Below, piece by piece: positions 18,077 through 28,208 of a stretch of DNA of 64,000 bases (within the stretch, counting starts at the first letter, position 1; every line of letters begins with the position of its first letter). The translations under genes were made by a program, and so were the position numbers. The notes under the pieces were generated by a model. The model had not been told where the DNA came from, did not search any database, and was given only the letters and a program-made list of their open reading frames with translations. The stretch is from UPXZ01 sp047974405 (GTDB lineage: Bacteria; Bacteroidota; Bacteroidia; Bacteroidales; Paludibacteraceae): the NCBI GenBank assembly GCA_047974405.1, contig JBKECI010000053.1:1-64000 (forward strand). The letters run 5' to 3'.

Positions 18077-20950
18077 TTAAAATTGAAGATTTATTCCTGC
18101 GTTAAATGCCATAAAGTTGGGAACAATCCCTGTAGAGCCAGACATATAATTGAGCAATTCGGGATCACGATCTTTTAATGGACTTATCGTTACTAGATTA
18201 TAAGCATTGACAAAGAGTTTAACTCCTGCCAGATGAATCGGTTTGAGCCACGATTCGGGCAAAGCATACGATAACTCTATATTTTTAAGTCTCAGATAAT
18301 TGGTGTTTTTCAGCCAGAAAGTAGATGTTTTTTCATTGTATGTGTTTCCGGCCGCTGAGATTCTCGGATAGCTTGCATCGGGATTATTAATAGACCAGCG
18401 ATCTAAATGCTCTGCCAGAGCCTGTCCGTATGAACTGGACGAGTTGATGCTAAATGGCAACTCTCTGATAATGCTTTGCGAATTTGCCAAACCGCTCCAT
18501 TGCATACTTAAAGCGATGCCTTTCCATTCGGCACCAAGATAGAATCCATATTCGATGCGTGGAGCTTCGGTGCTGATGCCCTTTACATCCAAATCGTCAA
18601 TATTGTGGTCACCGTTCAAGTCCTTGTATTTCAAATCACCCGGAGACGGGATATAACCGTCCATCGTATATCCTTGACTACCGTCACTCGGATTCATATA
18701 TTCGGCGATTTCCTCCGGCGATTGGAAAAACCCTTCCGATACGTAGCCAAATATTTGCCCGTATGGCTGGCCTACTCTTTGCATATAGGATTCGGGGTAA
18801 ACAGCCTCTCCGTTGTTCAGTAATTTTGTTTTGTAGAGTGTTGCTTGTATATTGGTCTGAACATTGACTTCACCAAACTGTTTGTTATAATTCACGTCCA
18901 GTTCCAATCCCTGTTGATTGTACACCCCAATATTTTGTAATGTAGCTCCACCATGTAAGCTTGAATTGGCTATGGCAGAGGGAGTCATCAAAATATCGTA
19001 GTGGTGGTTGTGGAAATATTCTGCCGTAATGCTCAACGATTTATCCAACATTAAGAGGTCTGCTCCCAAGGTAAAACGCCTACTTTTTTCGCATTCGGGG
19101 TCGTATGGTACCGGCGACTCTACCAAAGTGGACATAGAGGAGTTGTCATGCCCGATATTTACCCCTCCTCCACTGGTATATCGCTTGATATAAGCAAAGT
19201 AGTAATTAGACATATTGCCGGTTGCTGTTCTAAAGAAGGATCCGGTCCCATCGTTCCCGTTAAGTCCAAAAGTAGTCCGCAATTTTAACGCATCTATTTT
19301 TTCGACGTTGAAAAAATCTTCTCTGTCAATGTTCCATCCCAATCCGGCTGTGGGGAAAAATCCCCAACTGTTACCCTGACTCAGGTAATTGAAGTGCATA
19401 CGAGAAACGCTCATCTCTGCCATATACCTTTTGTCAAAGTTATATTCAGAGTGGAGGTTAAACCCGTATTTCATCATTGGTAAGCTTGCGGACTGCAAAA
19501 TGAAGTTGTTTGACCAGTAAGTGAGTTTTGTATTCAACGCATGCAATCCGGCTGTCAGGTTGTAACCAAGCGAAATGTCCGTATATAGTAAACGGTACTG
19601 GCGACTGTACGAACTTGAACTTGAAGGAGCAGTAGCCGACAAGTGCTTAACATAGTTTTCGGAAATAATATTCCCGTCGGCATCCATAGTGGGGACATAT
19701 TCCCATACTTCAAATCCTTTGATGCGGTTGAGCGACTCGCGATACGAAGAGTTGTATGAATACAGCCCTTTAGCGTACAATCCTTTTAGTTTTCCTGTAA
19801 ATTGGTGCTCCAGTGCTACATCAAAGTTAAAGTCTGTTTTGGGATACATAATATATCCCGACGCAATGCTTTGCGCGTATAGATTATTAGTGTATTTTTG
19901 ATTTCCACCGTATGTCCCGTTTGGATTGAGAATTGGATACGCGTTATTCGGGGTAGTGAATAGGGTCGGATAAATGGTACCCATCATCGTTTTACCAGGG
20001 GTATTTTCTCTGAACATTTGTCCGAATACGTTTACCTGAAGTAGAGTTGTTGGAGACAGGTTCACATCAACATTGGTACGCAACGAGTATTTTTTGAGAT
20101 TTTCACTGGTATTGTATGCATTGAGTGTTTTGTCCTGTTTCAAAAATCCTTGTTGATCATACACATTAATGTCTATGAAATATTCTGCCTGTTTGTTTCC
20201 GCCAGTCATATTCAGGTTATATTGTTGTACGGGTGCTTTATCTCTCATCATTACATCATACCAATCTACATTGGGGTGAGTGTAAGGACTCGCACCGGTA
20301 CGGTACAACTCTAAGTCTTTACTGCTATAAAGCAACGGCGAGCCGTCATTGTCCAACGCTTCGTTGAGCAGCGTAGCATAATCGTAAGCACCTAAAAACT
20401 CTGGACGAAAAATTTGTTGGACAGAGGCATACTGGGCAGTAAAATCTATTTTCAATTTTGATGCATTCCCACGCCTTGTTTTGATATACAATACGCCATC
20501 GCCACTTGACATACCCCAAGCTGCCAATCCCAACGCGTCTTTTATCAGCGTTACAGATTCTATCTGGCTTGCCGGAATATTAGCGTCGGCCCGCGGAATA
20601 CCGTCAACAACTATTAAGAGGTTGCGTCCTCTCATTTTCAATCCGGCACGCTCTGTAGGATAGCCCTGCGTCATATCTACATACAATCCGGGTAATGTCC
20701 CGTCCAAAAATTGTTCCATCTGAAATGTGGGACGGTGCAGCAATCTGTCTCCCGAAATTGTAGATGTTGACTGCAATGAGGTTATCGGATTTTGTTCTCC
20801 CACCAACAAAGCATTGGGGATTGCCTTGCCGGTATGTACTTGGATAGTATCCGTTTCTCCTGTCTGTGCCCAGACAGATGTCGAAACGAAAATAATCAGT
20901 AATAAAAATGTAGCTACTCTACATTTGCTTCGTTTTTTAGTAATTCTCAT
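18077..20950 (-). CDS. SusC/RagA family TonB-linked outer-membrane transporter without N-terminal regulatory-like domain (first gene of the locus)
   Basis: The 957-residue transporter begins with a signal peptide ending SVWAQ. Unlike its downstream relative, it lacks the carboxypeptidase-regulatory-like domain: after about 30 residues of linker the plug starts directly (LLHRPTFQMEQFLDGTLPGLYVDM), with SVTLIKDALGLAAWGMSSGDG matching the SusC plug signature. The barrel ends with FNAGINLQF. It is the first gene of the operon and lies downstream of a 660-base leader. The missing N-domain does not prevent transport in other TonB-dependent proteins, but removes an extension thought to help contacts in the periplasm. 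Whether the two SusCD pairs carry different fragments of one glycan is inference. Confidence 0.92.
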   Translation of the reverse strand: MRITKKRSKCRVATFLLLIIFVSTSVWAQTGETDTIQVHTGKAIPNALLVGEQNPITSLQSTSTISGDRLLHRPTFQMEQFLDGTLPGLYVDMTQGYPTERAGLKMRGRNLLIVVDGIPRADANIPASQIESVTLIKDALGLAAWGMSSGDGVLYIKTRRGNASKLKIDFTAQYASVQQIFRPEFLGAYDYATLLNEALDNDGSPLLYSSKDLELYRTGASPYTHPNVDWYDVMMRDKAPVQQYNLNMTGGNKQAEYFIDINVYDQQGFLKQDKTLNAYNTSENLKKYSLRTNVDVNLSPTTLLQVNVFGQMFRENTPGKTMMGTIYPTLFTTPNNAYPILNPNGTYGGNQKYTNNLYAQSIASGYIMYPKTDFNFDVALEHQFTGKLKGLYAKGLYSYNSSYRESLNRIKGFEVWEYVPTMDADGNIISENYVKHLSATAPSSSSSYSRQYRLLYTDISLGYNLTAGLHALNTKLTYWSNNFILQSASLPMMKYGFNLHSEYNFDKRYMAEMSVSRMHFNYLSQGNSWGFFPTAGLGWNIDREDFFNVEKIDALKLRTTFGLNGNDGTGSFFRTATGNMSNYYFAYIKRYTSGGGVNIGHDNSSMSTLVESPVPYDPECEKSRRFTLGADLLMLDKSLSITAEYFHNHHYDILMTPSAIANSSLHGGATLQNIGVYNQQGLELDVNYNKQFGEVNVQTNIQATLYKTKLLNNGEAVYPESYMQRVGQPYGQIFGYVSEGFFQSPEEIAEYMNPSDGSQGYTMDGYIPSPGDLKYKDLNGDHNIDDLDVKGISTEAPRIEYGFYLGAEWKGIALSMQWSGLANSQSIIRELPFSINSSSSYGQALAEHLDRWSINNPDASYPRISAAGNTYNEKTSTFWLKNTNYLRLKNIELSYALPESWLKPIHLAGVKLFVNAYNLVTISPLKDRDPELLNYMSGSTGIVPNFMAFNAGINLQF

Positions 20951-21610
20951 GCATTAGAATGTATTAGTTAAAAAATTGATATTTAGCGAACCTATATCGA
21001 CTGAAGATGACCGGATATAAATTTTCTAATCATATATGGTACAAATGAAATAAAAAACCAATCTTAAAAAAATAATTACTGTTTCTTGTCGTTATTATGG
21101 AAAATGGAAACCTTTAGGTGTTATATTTTTTGCTAAATCAAGTAATTTTTGCCTAAAACAGCAACCATTCTACTTCCAGAATCATAATATCTGATTGAAG
21201 TCGGATATTTTCATTTCATTTTCGATATAAAATAGATTATAAAGAATCGGTTTCTGTATTATTTTTTTTGTTCATTTTCAGCACAATAATGTTTATGTCA
21301 TAGTTTTAAGGATTAATAATTGTTGGTAACTTATAAAAACAATTCAAAAGTAATAATATAGGCATATTTGTACTTTACTATTTTTGATATTTATTTTACT
21401 TTAGTTATGCAAATGGCATATTGGGTTACCAATACATTACTTTATAAAACTTTTTGCGTGGATTGAATATTGGTTTTTGACTGAGCGCTCACTTTTATTG
21501 TAACACGTAGCAGAAAAGAACCCGTACTATCTTACCGCTCGGCCGTATCCGAAAATTATAATAGGGATATGTTTCCTTACTGTAGCGACAAGGGAGAGAA
21601 GAAGAAAGAT
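20951..21610 (-). other. Non-coding leader between menE and the SusCD operon
   Basis: No gene is visible in this 660-base AT-rich stretch. Sites that may matter are a TACTTTTG motif on the minus strand (21345-21352), which fits the Bacteroidetes -7 form TAnnTTTG but has no clear TTTG at -33, and a perfect 10-base palindrome TGAGCGCTCA (21482-21491). No SusR, hybrid two-component, or sigma/anti-sigma gene lies nearby, so the regulator of the locus is not in the window. Confidence 0.4.
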
Positions 21611-22708
21611 TCAAACGATGCTTTTTGGTTTGTATGATGAGTTGGATTTGAGATTACTTTCTATCTCTCGAAGAGTATCTTTTTTAAGAATTTTGTATGT
21701 GGAAGAATACCTGAATTTGGGTAGGAAGAAGATATTTTTGGGTATTTCGTATTTTTGCAACAAGTTTTTTAGATTTGTTTTCAAAGCTGTCTCTTTTGGT
21801 AGGGGGTATTTCTCGGATTCGATAACCAAAATCACTTGCTGTCCTAAAAAATCATCGGGCAGGGAAGATATAAAATATTTCTCACTAACACATCCGGCAA
21901 TCTTCCTTTCAATTTGTTCGGGGAGTATTTTTATTCCTCCCGAGTTGATAATATTATCCGCTCTCCCCAGCCATCGAAATTTATTGTCGCTTATGATTTC
22001 GACCATATCGTTTGTTTTCATTATGCCATCAAAAAGACGAGGAGCTTTTATTGTAAGGCAGTTGCGCTTATCTTGATTGACATAAATACCTTGAAGTGTT
22101 TCAAAGTAAGATGATTTTGAATTGCCGTTAAGTTGCCGCAAAGCTATATGAGAAGCGGTTTCGGTCATACCGTACGTTTCAAAAACAGTCGATGGTAATG
22201 TGTCTATTTTCTCAGCCAAAGCCAGATTTATTTCTCCTCCTCCTACAATAATATGTTTCACTTCAATCTTTTTCAAACTCTCTAACGAATGTTGGAGTTG
22301 GTATGGAGTAAGGGCTGTAAAGTCAATTGCATTTTGAATATGCTCAAAAGGATTGGAACTTGGTTCGACAGAGATAAGATTACAACCTCCCATCATAGCT
22401 CTTATAATCATCATTTTACCAGCAATATATGATGCCGGAAGACAAAGTAATGCCGTTTTTGTAGTGTCTAATCCAAAAAAGTCGTTGGTAGCCCTTGCCG
22501 AATTTCGCATAAGCTCTTTGGCAAGATCTATTTTTTTGGGTACGCCTGTTGATCCTGAAGTACGGAGGGTAGTGGAATCTTTTTTGTCGAACCAACATCT
22601 TAAGAAAAAATATATTTCGTTTTGCCAGCTCAAACTGTTGCTTGCAAGCAAATCAATATTGTTTTTATCATATTCAATTCCATTCAATATTATATATTCT
22701 CTATTCAT
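21611..22708 (-). CDS. menE: o-Succinylbenzoate--CoA ligase
   Basis: This acyl-adenylate-forming enzyme activates o-succinylbenzoate with CoA in menaquinone synthesis. Visible motifs are TSGSTGVPK (ATP-binding P-loop-like), LPASYIAGKM and YGMTETASHIA, with the C-terminal lysine segment STYKILKK. The start at 22708 gives a 4-base ATGA overlap with menC; an ATG at 22729 would give a longer overlap and is less likely. At about 365 residues it is shorter than the 450-480 of E. coli MenE, as usual in Bacteroidales. Confidence 0.9.
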   Translation of the reverse strand: MNREYIILNGIEYDKNNIDLLASNSLSWQNEIYFFLRCWFDKKDSTTLRTSGSTGVPKKIDLAKELMRNSARATNDFFGLDTTKTALLCLPASYIAGKMMIIRAMMGGCNLISVEPSSNPFEHIQNAIDFTALTPYQLQHSLESLKKIEVKHIIVGGGEINLALAEKIDTLPSTVFETYGMTETASHIALRQLNGNSKSSYFETLQGIYVNQDKRNCLTIKAPRLFDGIMKTNDMVEIISDNKFRWLGRADNIINSGGIKILPEQIERKIAGCVSEKYFISSLPDDFLGQQVILVIESEKYPLPKETALKTNLKNLLQKYEIPKNIFFLPKFRYSSTYKILKKDTLREIESNLKSNSSYKPKSIV

Positions 22709-23739
22709 AAAAGGCTGCTCAAATTCCAATTTTTACTGATGTTGTAATGTAACTTTGCCTCTTTTATTTCTAAGGGAGAGGAAATATTGTTGAAAAAAAG
22801 CTGCCCGGTACCCAACCCTTGGGGTAAGTCGGCATTAAGCGTAGAGGTCCATTGAGCAATGGCATTGAGTCCGATGTTCGATTCCAAGGCTGAGGTAATC
22901 CACCAGCCTATATCGTTTTTTTGAGCTATTTCAATCCATTGTTCACATTTACTAAATCCTCCTATCAAACTTGGTTTCAGAACAATATACGCCGGTTTGA
23001 TTTTTTTTAGCCAATTTTCGTCGGGTTCCATACCGATGAGTTCCTCGTCCAGTACAATAGGGATAGGCGAGTGGAGAGAGAGATAAGCCATATCGTCCGT
23101 TTGCCCCGGTTTTATAGGCTGCTCAATGGAGTGTATCGAAAATTCGGACAACCGTCTCAATTTTTCGAGTGCGTCCGTTGCCAAAAAACCTCCGTTTGCA
23201 TCTAAGCGAATTTCAATGTCATTTGCCGAATAATGTCTTCTAATATCAGATAAGATGTTAAGTTCACTATCAAAATCCAACGCTCCCACTTTGAGTTTTA
23301 TACAATTAAATCCAGAGTTTATTTTCTCCTTTATTTGTCTTTGCATAAACTCTTTATTTCCCATCCAAACCAATCCGTTGATGGAAATTCCAGTTTTCCC
23401 TTCGGAAAAGTCATTTGCAAAAAGAATCTGCTTGCCTCCCTGTTGTAGGTCTTGCAAGGCTGTTTCTATCCCAAATGCTATGGATGGATAGTTTTTTAGG
23501 TTATCGGTGTTGGGGTATTCGTTTCCCTTTAGCAAATTACAAATTTCATTCAATTTTTCGAAATACGTTTCACTCGGGTCAATACTCAGTTTTGGTATAG
23601 TGGAACATTCTCCTACTCCAAAAATGCCGTTTTTTTCTAATACTATAAAAGTGGATGGCTTGGAGAGCAGTGTCCCCCTTGATGTTGTAGCGGGAGTTTT
23701 AAATCGGAAATCGATATGTTTGTATCTGGCTTTGAACAT
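22705..23739 (-). CDS. menC: o-Succinylbenzoate synthase
   Basis: This enolase-superfamily enzyme dehydrates SHCHC to o-succinylbenzoate. The family residues are visible in order: KLKVG (catalytic lysine), RLDANGGF (metal Asp), SIEQPI (metal Glu), VLDEEL (metal Asp/Glu) and VLKPSLIGG (second lysine). Length (344 residues) fits the family. It sits between menB and menE with a translational overlap to menE. Confidence 0.93.
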   Translation of the reverse strand: MFKARYKHIDFRFKTPATTSRGTLLSKPSTFIVLEKNGIFGVGECSTIPKLSIDPSETYFEKLNEICNLLKGNEYPNTDNLKNYPSIAFGIETALQDLQQGGKQILFANDFSEGKTGISINGLVWMGNKEFMQRQIKEKINSGFNCIKLKVGALDFDSELNILSDIRRHYSANDIEIRLDANGGFLATDALEKLRRLSEFSIHSIEQPIKPGQTDDMAYLSLHSPIPIVLDEELIGMEPDENWLKKIKPAYIVLKPSLIGGFSKCEQWIEIAQKNDIGWWITSALESNIGLNAIAQWTSTLNADLPQGLGTGQLFFNNISSPLEIKEAKLHYNISKNWNLSSLL

Positions 23740-23773
23740 AGCATCAAAGAAAAGGTAGTCTGATTAATTTTTC

Positions 23774-24589
23774 TTATGGAAGTTTTGGGTATTTACCAAA
23801 ATCGGGGTTACGTTTTTCGAGAAAAGCTCGCTTGCCTTCGTGTGCTTCTTCAGTCATATAATAAAGCATAGTGGCATTGCCTGCCAGTTCTTGGATGCCA
23901 GCTTGCCCGTCTAGTTCAGCATTCAATCCGGCTTTTATCATTCGGAGAGCCAAGGGACTGTGGTTCATCATCTCTTTGCACCACTTTACAGTTTCGTCTT
24001 CGAGGCTCTCACAGGGTACAACCGTATTTACCAAACCCATTTCCAACGCCTCTTGTGCCGAATACTGCCGACAAAGAAACCATATTTCACGCGCTTTTTT
24101 CTGTCCTACAATTCGTGCCAGATACGAAGAACCAAATCCGGCGTCAAAACTTCCCACGCGCGGTCCGGTTTGTCCAAAAATAGCGCTTTCGGAAGCTATG
24201 GATATGTCGCACACTACATGCAAAACATGCCCGCCACCAATGGCATAGCCGTTTACCATCGCCACCACAGGCTTGGGAATACTCCGAATCATTTTTTGCA
24301 AATCGAGTACGTTTAACCGCGGTACTCCGTCTTTCCCAATGTATCCGGCAATGTTTTTTACATTTTGGTCACCGCCAGCACAAAAGGCTTTATTGCCTTC
24401 ACCTGTTAAAATAATAGTAGCTATTTCCTGATTTTCTCTACAATATATCATAGCTTCTATCATCTCTTTAATAGTGTCGGGGGTAAAAGCATTGCGGTAA
24501 CGAGGGCGGTTGATGGTTATTTTTGCTATCCCTTCGAAGTATTCAAATTTTATCTCTTCAAATTTTTTTATTGTTGTCCAGTTTCTCAT
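23774..24589 (-). CDS. menB: 1,4-Dihydroxy-2-naphthoyl-CoA synthase
   Basis: This crotonase-fold enzyme closes the second ring of the naphthoquinone. Characteristic segments are INRPRYRNAFTP, GEGNKAFCAGGDQ, NGYAIGGGHVLHVVCD and GPRVGSFDAGFGSSYLAR. Length (271 residues) matches MenB. It is 34 bases upstream of menC in the operon. Confidence 0.95.
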   Translation of the reverse strand: MRNWTTIKKFEEIKFEYFEGIAKITINRPRYRNAFTPDTIKEMIEAMIYCRENQEIATIILTGEGNKAFCAGGDQNVKNIAGYIGKDGVPRLNVLDLQKMIRSIPKPVVAMVNGYAIGGGHVLHVVCDISIASESAIFGQTGPRVGSFDAGFGSSYLARIVGQKKAREIWFLCRQYSAQEALEMGLVNTVVPCESLEDETVKWCKEMMNHSPLALRMIKAGLNAELDGQAGIQELAGNATMLYYMTEEAHEGKRAFLEKRNPDFGKYPKLP

Positions 24590-24665
24590 ATCGTTACAAT
24601 ATATAATTTTTTATAATATCTCATTTAAGAGGAAATATTGAGTGTGATTAATTAAAAGTGTATTT

Positions 24666-26345
24666 TTATCTTTTGATGTTTTCAAAATATCCCGTATAAT
24701 TTTCGGTATTCAAATTGCTATCTGTAAACACTTCCAGCACCGTTGCCTGCTCCGACAGCAAGAGCGTTTCTATTTTGGATTTCAAATCTTCCGTTTTATC
24801 GCACGATAGATACCGTAGCCCGTAAGCCTCAACTAATGACGCGATTTTAACATTATGGGGAGTAGTGAAATAATCGATGGAGTTTTTCATCAATTCTTTG
24901 TCGCCAATAAACCGGAATATATTTCCTCCGTTGTTATTCATCACTACAATTTTCAGATTTGTGCCGATGTAATTGTTCCAAAGTGCGTTGGAGTCGTAAA
25001 TAAATGATAAGTCTCCTGTGAGTAAAACGGTCATTTTCTCAGAGCAAAAAGCATAACCGGCTGCGGTAGACAAGCTCCCATCTATCCCCGAAACTCCCCT
25101 ATTGCAGAGATAAGTAATATCGTTGCGTGTGGAGAAAAGTTGTACCCAACGGACGGAAGTGCTATTTGCCAATTGCAAAGTTGCCCCGGAGGGAATTTGC
25201 TGCAACAATTCGGCGGTAACGCTCATATCAGAAAGCGAGGCACCAGCAACAAATTCATTGTGAAGTTTGGAAACTATGTTTGCCTCCAAATGATAAGTTT
25301 TAGCAAAATCACTTTTGACCCTATCCAAAGGCATATTATCAAATACTTTTACAGCCTCAAACGGCACAATGGAAGTTAAACTGCCATAAGTATCTACATA
25401 GGGAAGAGAGGATTGTGATTGCCATTGCTCTTCTGCCTGATTTTTCCGAAGGAATATTTTTAACTGTTTGCAGATGACCGAATGCCCTACCGTGATGAGT
25501 AATTCGGGGATAAACTCGTCGTTTGCCTCTTTCGAATTGATTCTCGAAAACAAAGACTCAGGCTGCGAAATAATGTTTTGTCCGGCAATGTTGGACAAAT
25601 TTTCGCACACTACCACCACATCGGGTTGTTTTGCCAATTGCCGCGCCCAATCCGCCATAGTTTCATCTTTGGGTAGAATCCCGAAGATCACAAGTTTACG
25701 CTTACATATCAACCATTTTTCCTGAAGTTTTCGTATCATTTCGTCCGTAGTATTTATTTCGGAGGTAATGGTTTTTATAATCTTAGGATTTGAATGTTTT
25801 TCGGGAAGAGGTGCGTAAACAGGCTCACGCAGCGGGATATTGATTTGCACCGGACCTTGAGGAAAGCTCAGTGCGGTATCTATTGCCTGCGAAACCTGCC
25901 GGTCTGAAAAAGTCAAATCAACTCTGCTTACCGTCTCCACAGGAGTTTCAAAAGCTGCTTTGATATAATTTGCATAAATATTGTTTTGCCTTAATGTTTG
26001 TCCATCCGCTTGATCAATCATTTCGGGAGGGCGGTCGGCAGTAAAAACAACCAAAGGAAAATTGCGGTAATATGCTTCGGCTATTGCTGGGGCAAAATTG
26101 AGCGTCGCCGTACCCGAAGTACAGATAATCGCTACCGGCCTGTTGGTTTGCTGTATGACACCAATTGCAAAATAGCCCGCAGAACGCTCGTCGGTGATAC
26201 TCAAACATTCGATGTGCGAATGTTCCGTAAAGGCAAAAATCAGAGGTGCATTTCGTGAGCCGGGTGAGATTATCGCTTTTTCTATTCCGAAACGTGAGCA
26301 AATTTCAGGTATATTCTTTATCCCTTGCCGCAAATGGTAAGTCAT
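24666..26345 (-). CDS. menD: SEPHCHC synthase (MenD), thiamine diphosphate-dependent
   Basis: This enzyme joins isochorismate and 2-oxoglutarate to give SEPHCHC. N-terminal motifs are IISPGSRNAPL, TDERSAGYFAIG, CTSGTATLNFAPA and TADRPPEMIDQADGQTLRQ. The C-terminal thiamine diphosphate site is LLTGDLSFIYDSNALWNN followed by MNNNGGNIF. Length (559 residues) is normal. It lies 33 bases downstream of menF. Confidence 0.95.
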   Translation of the reverse strand: MTYHLRQGIKNIPEICSRFGIEKAIISPGSRNAPLIFAFTEHSHIECLSITDERSAGYFAIGVIQQTNRPVAIICTSGTATLNFAPAIAEAYYRNFPLVVFTADRPPEMIDQADGQTLRQNNIYANYIKAAFETPVETVSRVDLTFSDRQVSQAIDTALSFPQGPVQINIPLREPVYAPLPEKHSNPKIIKTITSEINTTDEMIRKLQEKWLICKRKLVIFGILPKDETMADWARQLAKQPDVVVVCENLSNIAGQNIISQPESLFSRINSKEANDEFIPELLITVGHSVICKQLKIFLRKNQAEEQWQSQSSLPYVDTYGSLTSIVPFEAVKVFDNMPLDRVKSDFAKTYHLEANIVSKLHNEFVAGASLSDMSVTAELLQQIPSGATLQLANSTSVRWVQLFSTRNDITYLCNRGVSGIDGSLSTAAGYAFCSEKMTVLLTGDLSFIYDSNALWNNYIGTNLKIVVMNNNGGNIFRFIGDKELMKNSIDYFTTPHNVKIASLVEAYGLRYLSCDKTEDLKSKIETLLLSEQATVLEVFTDSNLNTENYTGYFENIKR

Positions 26346-26378
26346 TGTTCTTCTATCTTTGTTAAAAAGGAGTAATTT

Positions 26379-27503
26379 TCAACCTAAAATTACTGCTTTC
26401 ATTGTTTCCATTTTGTTTTCGGTCTCTTCCCACTCGTCGTCTGCTATGGAGGATGAGGTTATTCCTGCTCCGCTGTACAAAACATATTCGTCTTCAAAAA
26501 AACGGACACATCGTAAATTTACAAACAAATTTGTCGCATTGTTAATATCTACCGTTCCCAAAAATCCGGCATAGTAACTTCTGTCATGCTTTTCGTTTTT
26601 CAATAAAAAATCTATTGACCTCTCTTTGGGTACTCCTCCTGTGGCTGGAGTAGGATGCAGTGCCGATACCAAACTTCCAACACGGTTTTGATATTCTAAA
26701 ACTTCAAATTTGAACTTTGTTTGTAAGTGTATCAAATTTCCGGCTTGCAAATTAACCGGTCCCACTTTAGTATTGTCCCGAATGCCTGCTTTTCTAAGAG
26801 TATTTTCGACAAAGTCTGTTACAAAATTCTGTTCCTCAATCTCTTTCTCTCCCCAACGATAAGCGTCTATTGCTTTTCCGGTTGATTTTTGAGTGCCTGC
26901 AATCGACATGGTTTTGGCAAATTTGTCTGTTGATATAAGTAACGATTCGGGCGTAGCACCTGCCCAACAGCCAACTTCGGGTATTTGCAGCAAATAAACC
27001 ATTGCCGACGGATATTTTTCACAAAGTTTCAAAAAAAATACCGATTTGTCAAATTTTTTGGGAATAGGGTTTACCTGTATTTTGGACAATACCACTTTTT
27101 GGAATTGATGTAACTCTATTCCCGAAATAATTTTTTCGATATTTGAAATAAATTCTTCTTGCGATGTAGTTTGACATATATTTTTTTCCTGCGATATATT
27201 TACAAAGCGCTTATTGCCAGATAAATAAGAAAAGATGTCATTATTTATATTTTCTCCCGTTAGTATCAAATCGGGTTGCATAAAAACAACTGGATGATGG
27301 GAGGACAAATGAAAAGGAGAGACGACAAATCCTCTTTTATTACCCAAATCTTCTAACGACCTTAATTTTTCGGGAAAAGATTCGGCTTGAATGAACACCT
27401 GAATTGCTGTGCCCCGCTGGAATTTGCATGCAACAAACGGAATTTGCTGTTTTAGTAATAAATCAAAAAGTTTTTCAAATTTATTTCGTGATTTTTCTGA
27501 CAT
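26379..27503 (-). CDS. menF: Isochorismate synthase
   Basis: The 374-residue protein has the chorismate-binding fold with GCWAGATPESLL, MSIAGTQKSTG, FVTDFVENTLRKAGI, SALHPTPATGGVPKERS and RSYYAGFLG, which is the pattern of MenF/EntC enzymes. It converts chorismate to isochorismate. The setting before menD supports MenF rather than a siderophore EntC. The N-terminal region is short, as in other Bacteroidales. Confidence 0.93.
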   Translation of the reverse strand: MSEKSRNKFEKLFDLLLKQQIPFVACKFQRGTAIQVFIQAESFPEKLRSLEDLGNKRGFVVSPFHLSSHHPVVFMQPDLILTGENINNDIFSYLSGNKRFVNISQEKNICQTTSQEEFISNIEKIISGIELHQFQKVVLSKIQVNPIPKKFDKSVFFLKLCEKYPSAMVYLLQIPEVGCWAGATPESLLISTDKFAKTMSIAGTQKSTGKAIDAYRWGEKEIEEQNFVTDFVENTLRKAGIRDNTKVGPVNLQAGNLIHLQTKFKFEVLEYQNRVGSLVSALHPTPATGGVPKERSIDFLLKNEKHDRSYYAGFLGTVDINNATNLFVNLRCVRFFEDEYVLYSGAGITSSSIADDEWEETENKMETMKAVILG

Positions 27504-27516
27504 TCTCCGTTTCCAA

Positions 27517-27927
27517 TCATTTTTTTGTAATGGGCAAAATTCGGTTTGTCATCCGGCAAATCGAAATAAGTTTACCGGTTTTATCTTCCACCCTGATTTG
27601 CCATATGTGCTGTGATTTGCCTTGATGAATCAATGTACCAACTCCGTAAACCTCTTTCTCATCGGTGTAGGAGGTATGGGTGGCGTTAATTTCCGTACCC
27701 AGCACCATAAACTCATCGGGATTGACTAAGGCCATAGAGCCGGCGCTTCCCACAGACTCTGCCAATGCAAGCAATGCTCCACCGTGCAAGCGCTTCATCG
27801 GTTGAACTGTACGATGATTAACCCCCATCTTGGCAATCAATTTTCCGGAACCTATTTCGATATATTCTATCCCCAAATGTTCTATCATCGTATTTTTACA
27901 CAAGATATTGAGCTGTTCGATAGTCAT
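27517..27927 (-). CDS. menI: Hotdog-fold thioesterase, probable DHNA-CoA thioesterase
   Basis: The 136-residue protein belongs to the PaaI/YbgC-like hotdog family, with the signature LHGGALLALAESVGSAGSM (HGG..E form) and a conserved GTEINATH strand. In this class the Glu in ALAE acts in thioester hydrolysis. It is the first gene of the menaquinone operon, 13 bases before menF, which points to cleavage of 1,4-dihydroxy-2-naphthoyl-CoA. The assignment to MenI rests on context and family. Confidence 0.82.
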   Translation of the reverse strand: MTIEQLNILCKNTMIEHLGIEYIEIGSGKLIAKMGVNHRTVQPMKRLHGGALLALAESVGSAGSMALVNPDEFMVLGTEINATHTSYTDEKEVYGVGTLIHQGKSQHIWQIRVEDKTGKLISICRMTNRILPITKK

Positions 27928-27951
27928 ATTTTATATACTTTATTGGTGAAA

Positions 27952-27959
27952 CAAAGATA
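27952..27959 (-). promoter_or_regulatory. Candidate -7 promoter element of the menaquinone operon
   Basis: TATCTTTG on the minus strand matches the Bacteroidetes -7 form TAnnTTTG and is 24 bases before the menI start codon. A TTTG element at the -33 position is not clear, so this is a candidate only. Confidence 0.4.
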
Positions 27960-28208
27960 ATAATAAAAAGTTTCTCACTTTTCGGATTAACCTTAGTTTG
28001 CCGATTTCACTCATTCTAAGTATTACCGCAAAAAACAATATTTTTGGCTGGAGATACACAGTAAACATATCTGCTGAATTTAAAAATCAGTAGAATTAAA
28101 GTAAAAACAATCTCCTGCCGATCTTATACTTTTAAAATTTTTGAAAGCAGATATAAGAACACATACTATCTAATTTTATTCTATCGGAACAGCGTGTCTT
28201 GTATAAGT

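Noticed and set aside
21611..27927. Isochorismate synthase and acyl-adenylating enzyme as a siderophore cluster
   Set aside because: menB, menC and menD are in the same operon, so the pathway is menaquinone synthesis.
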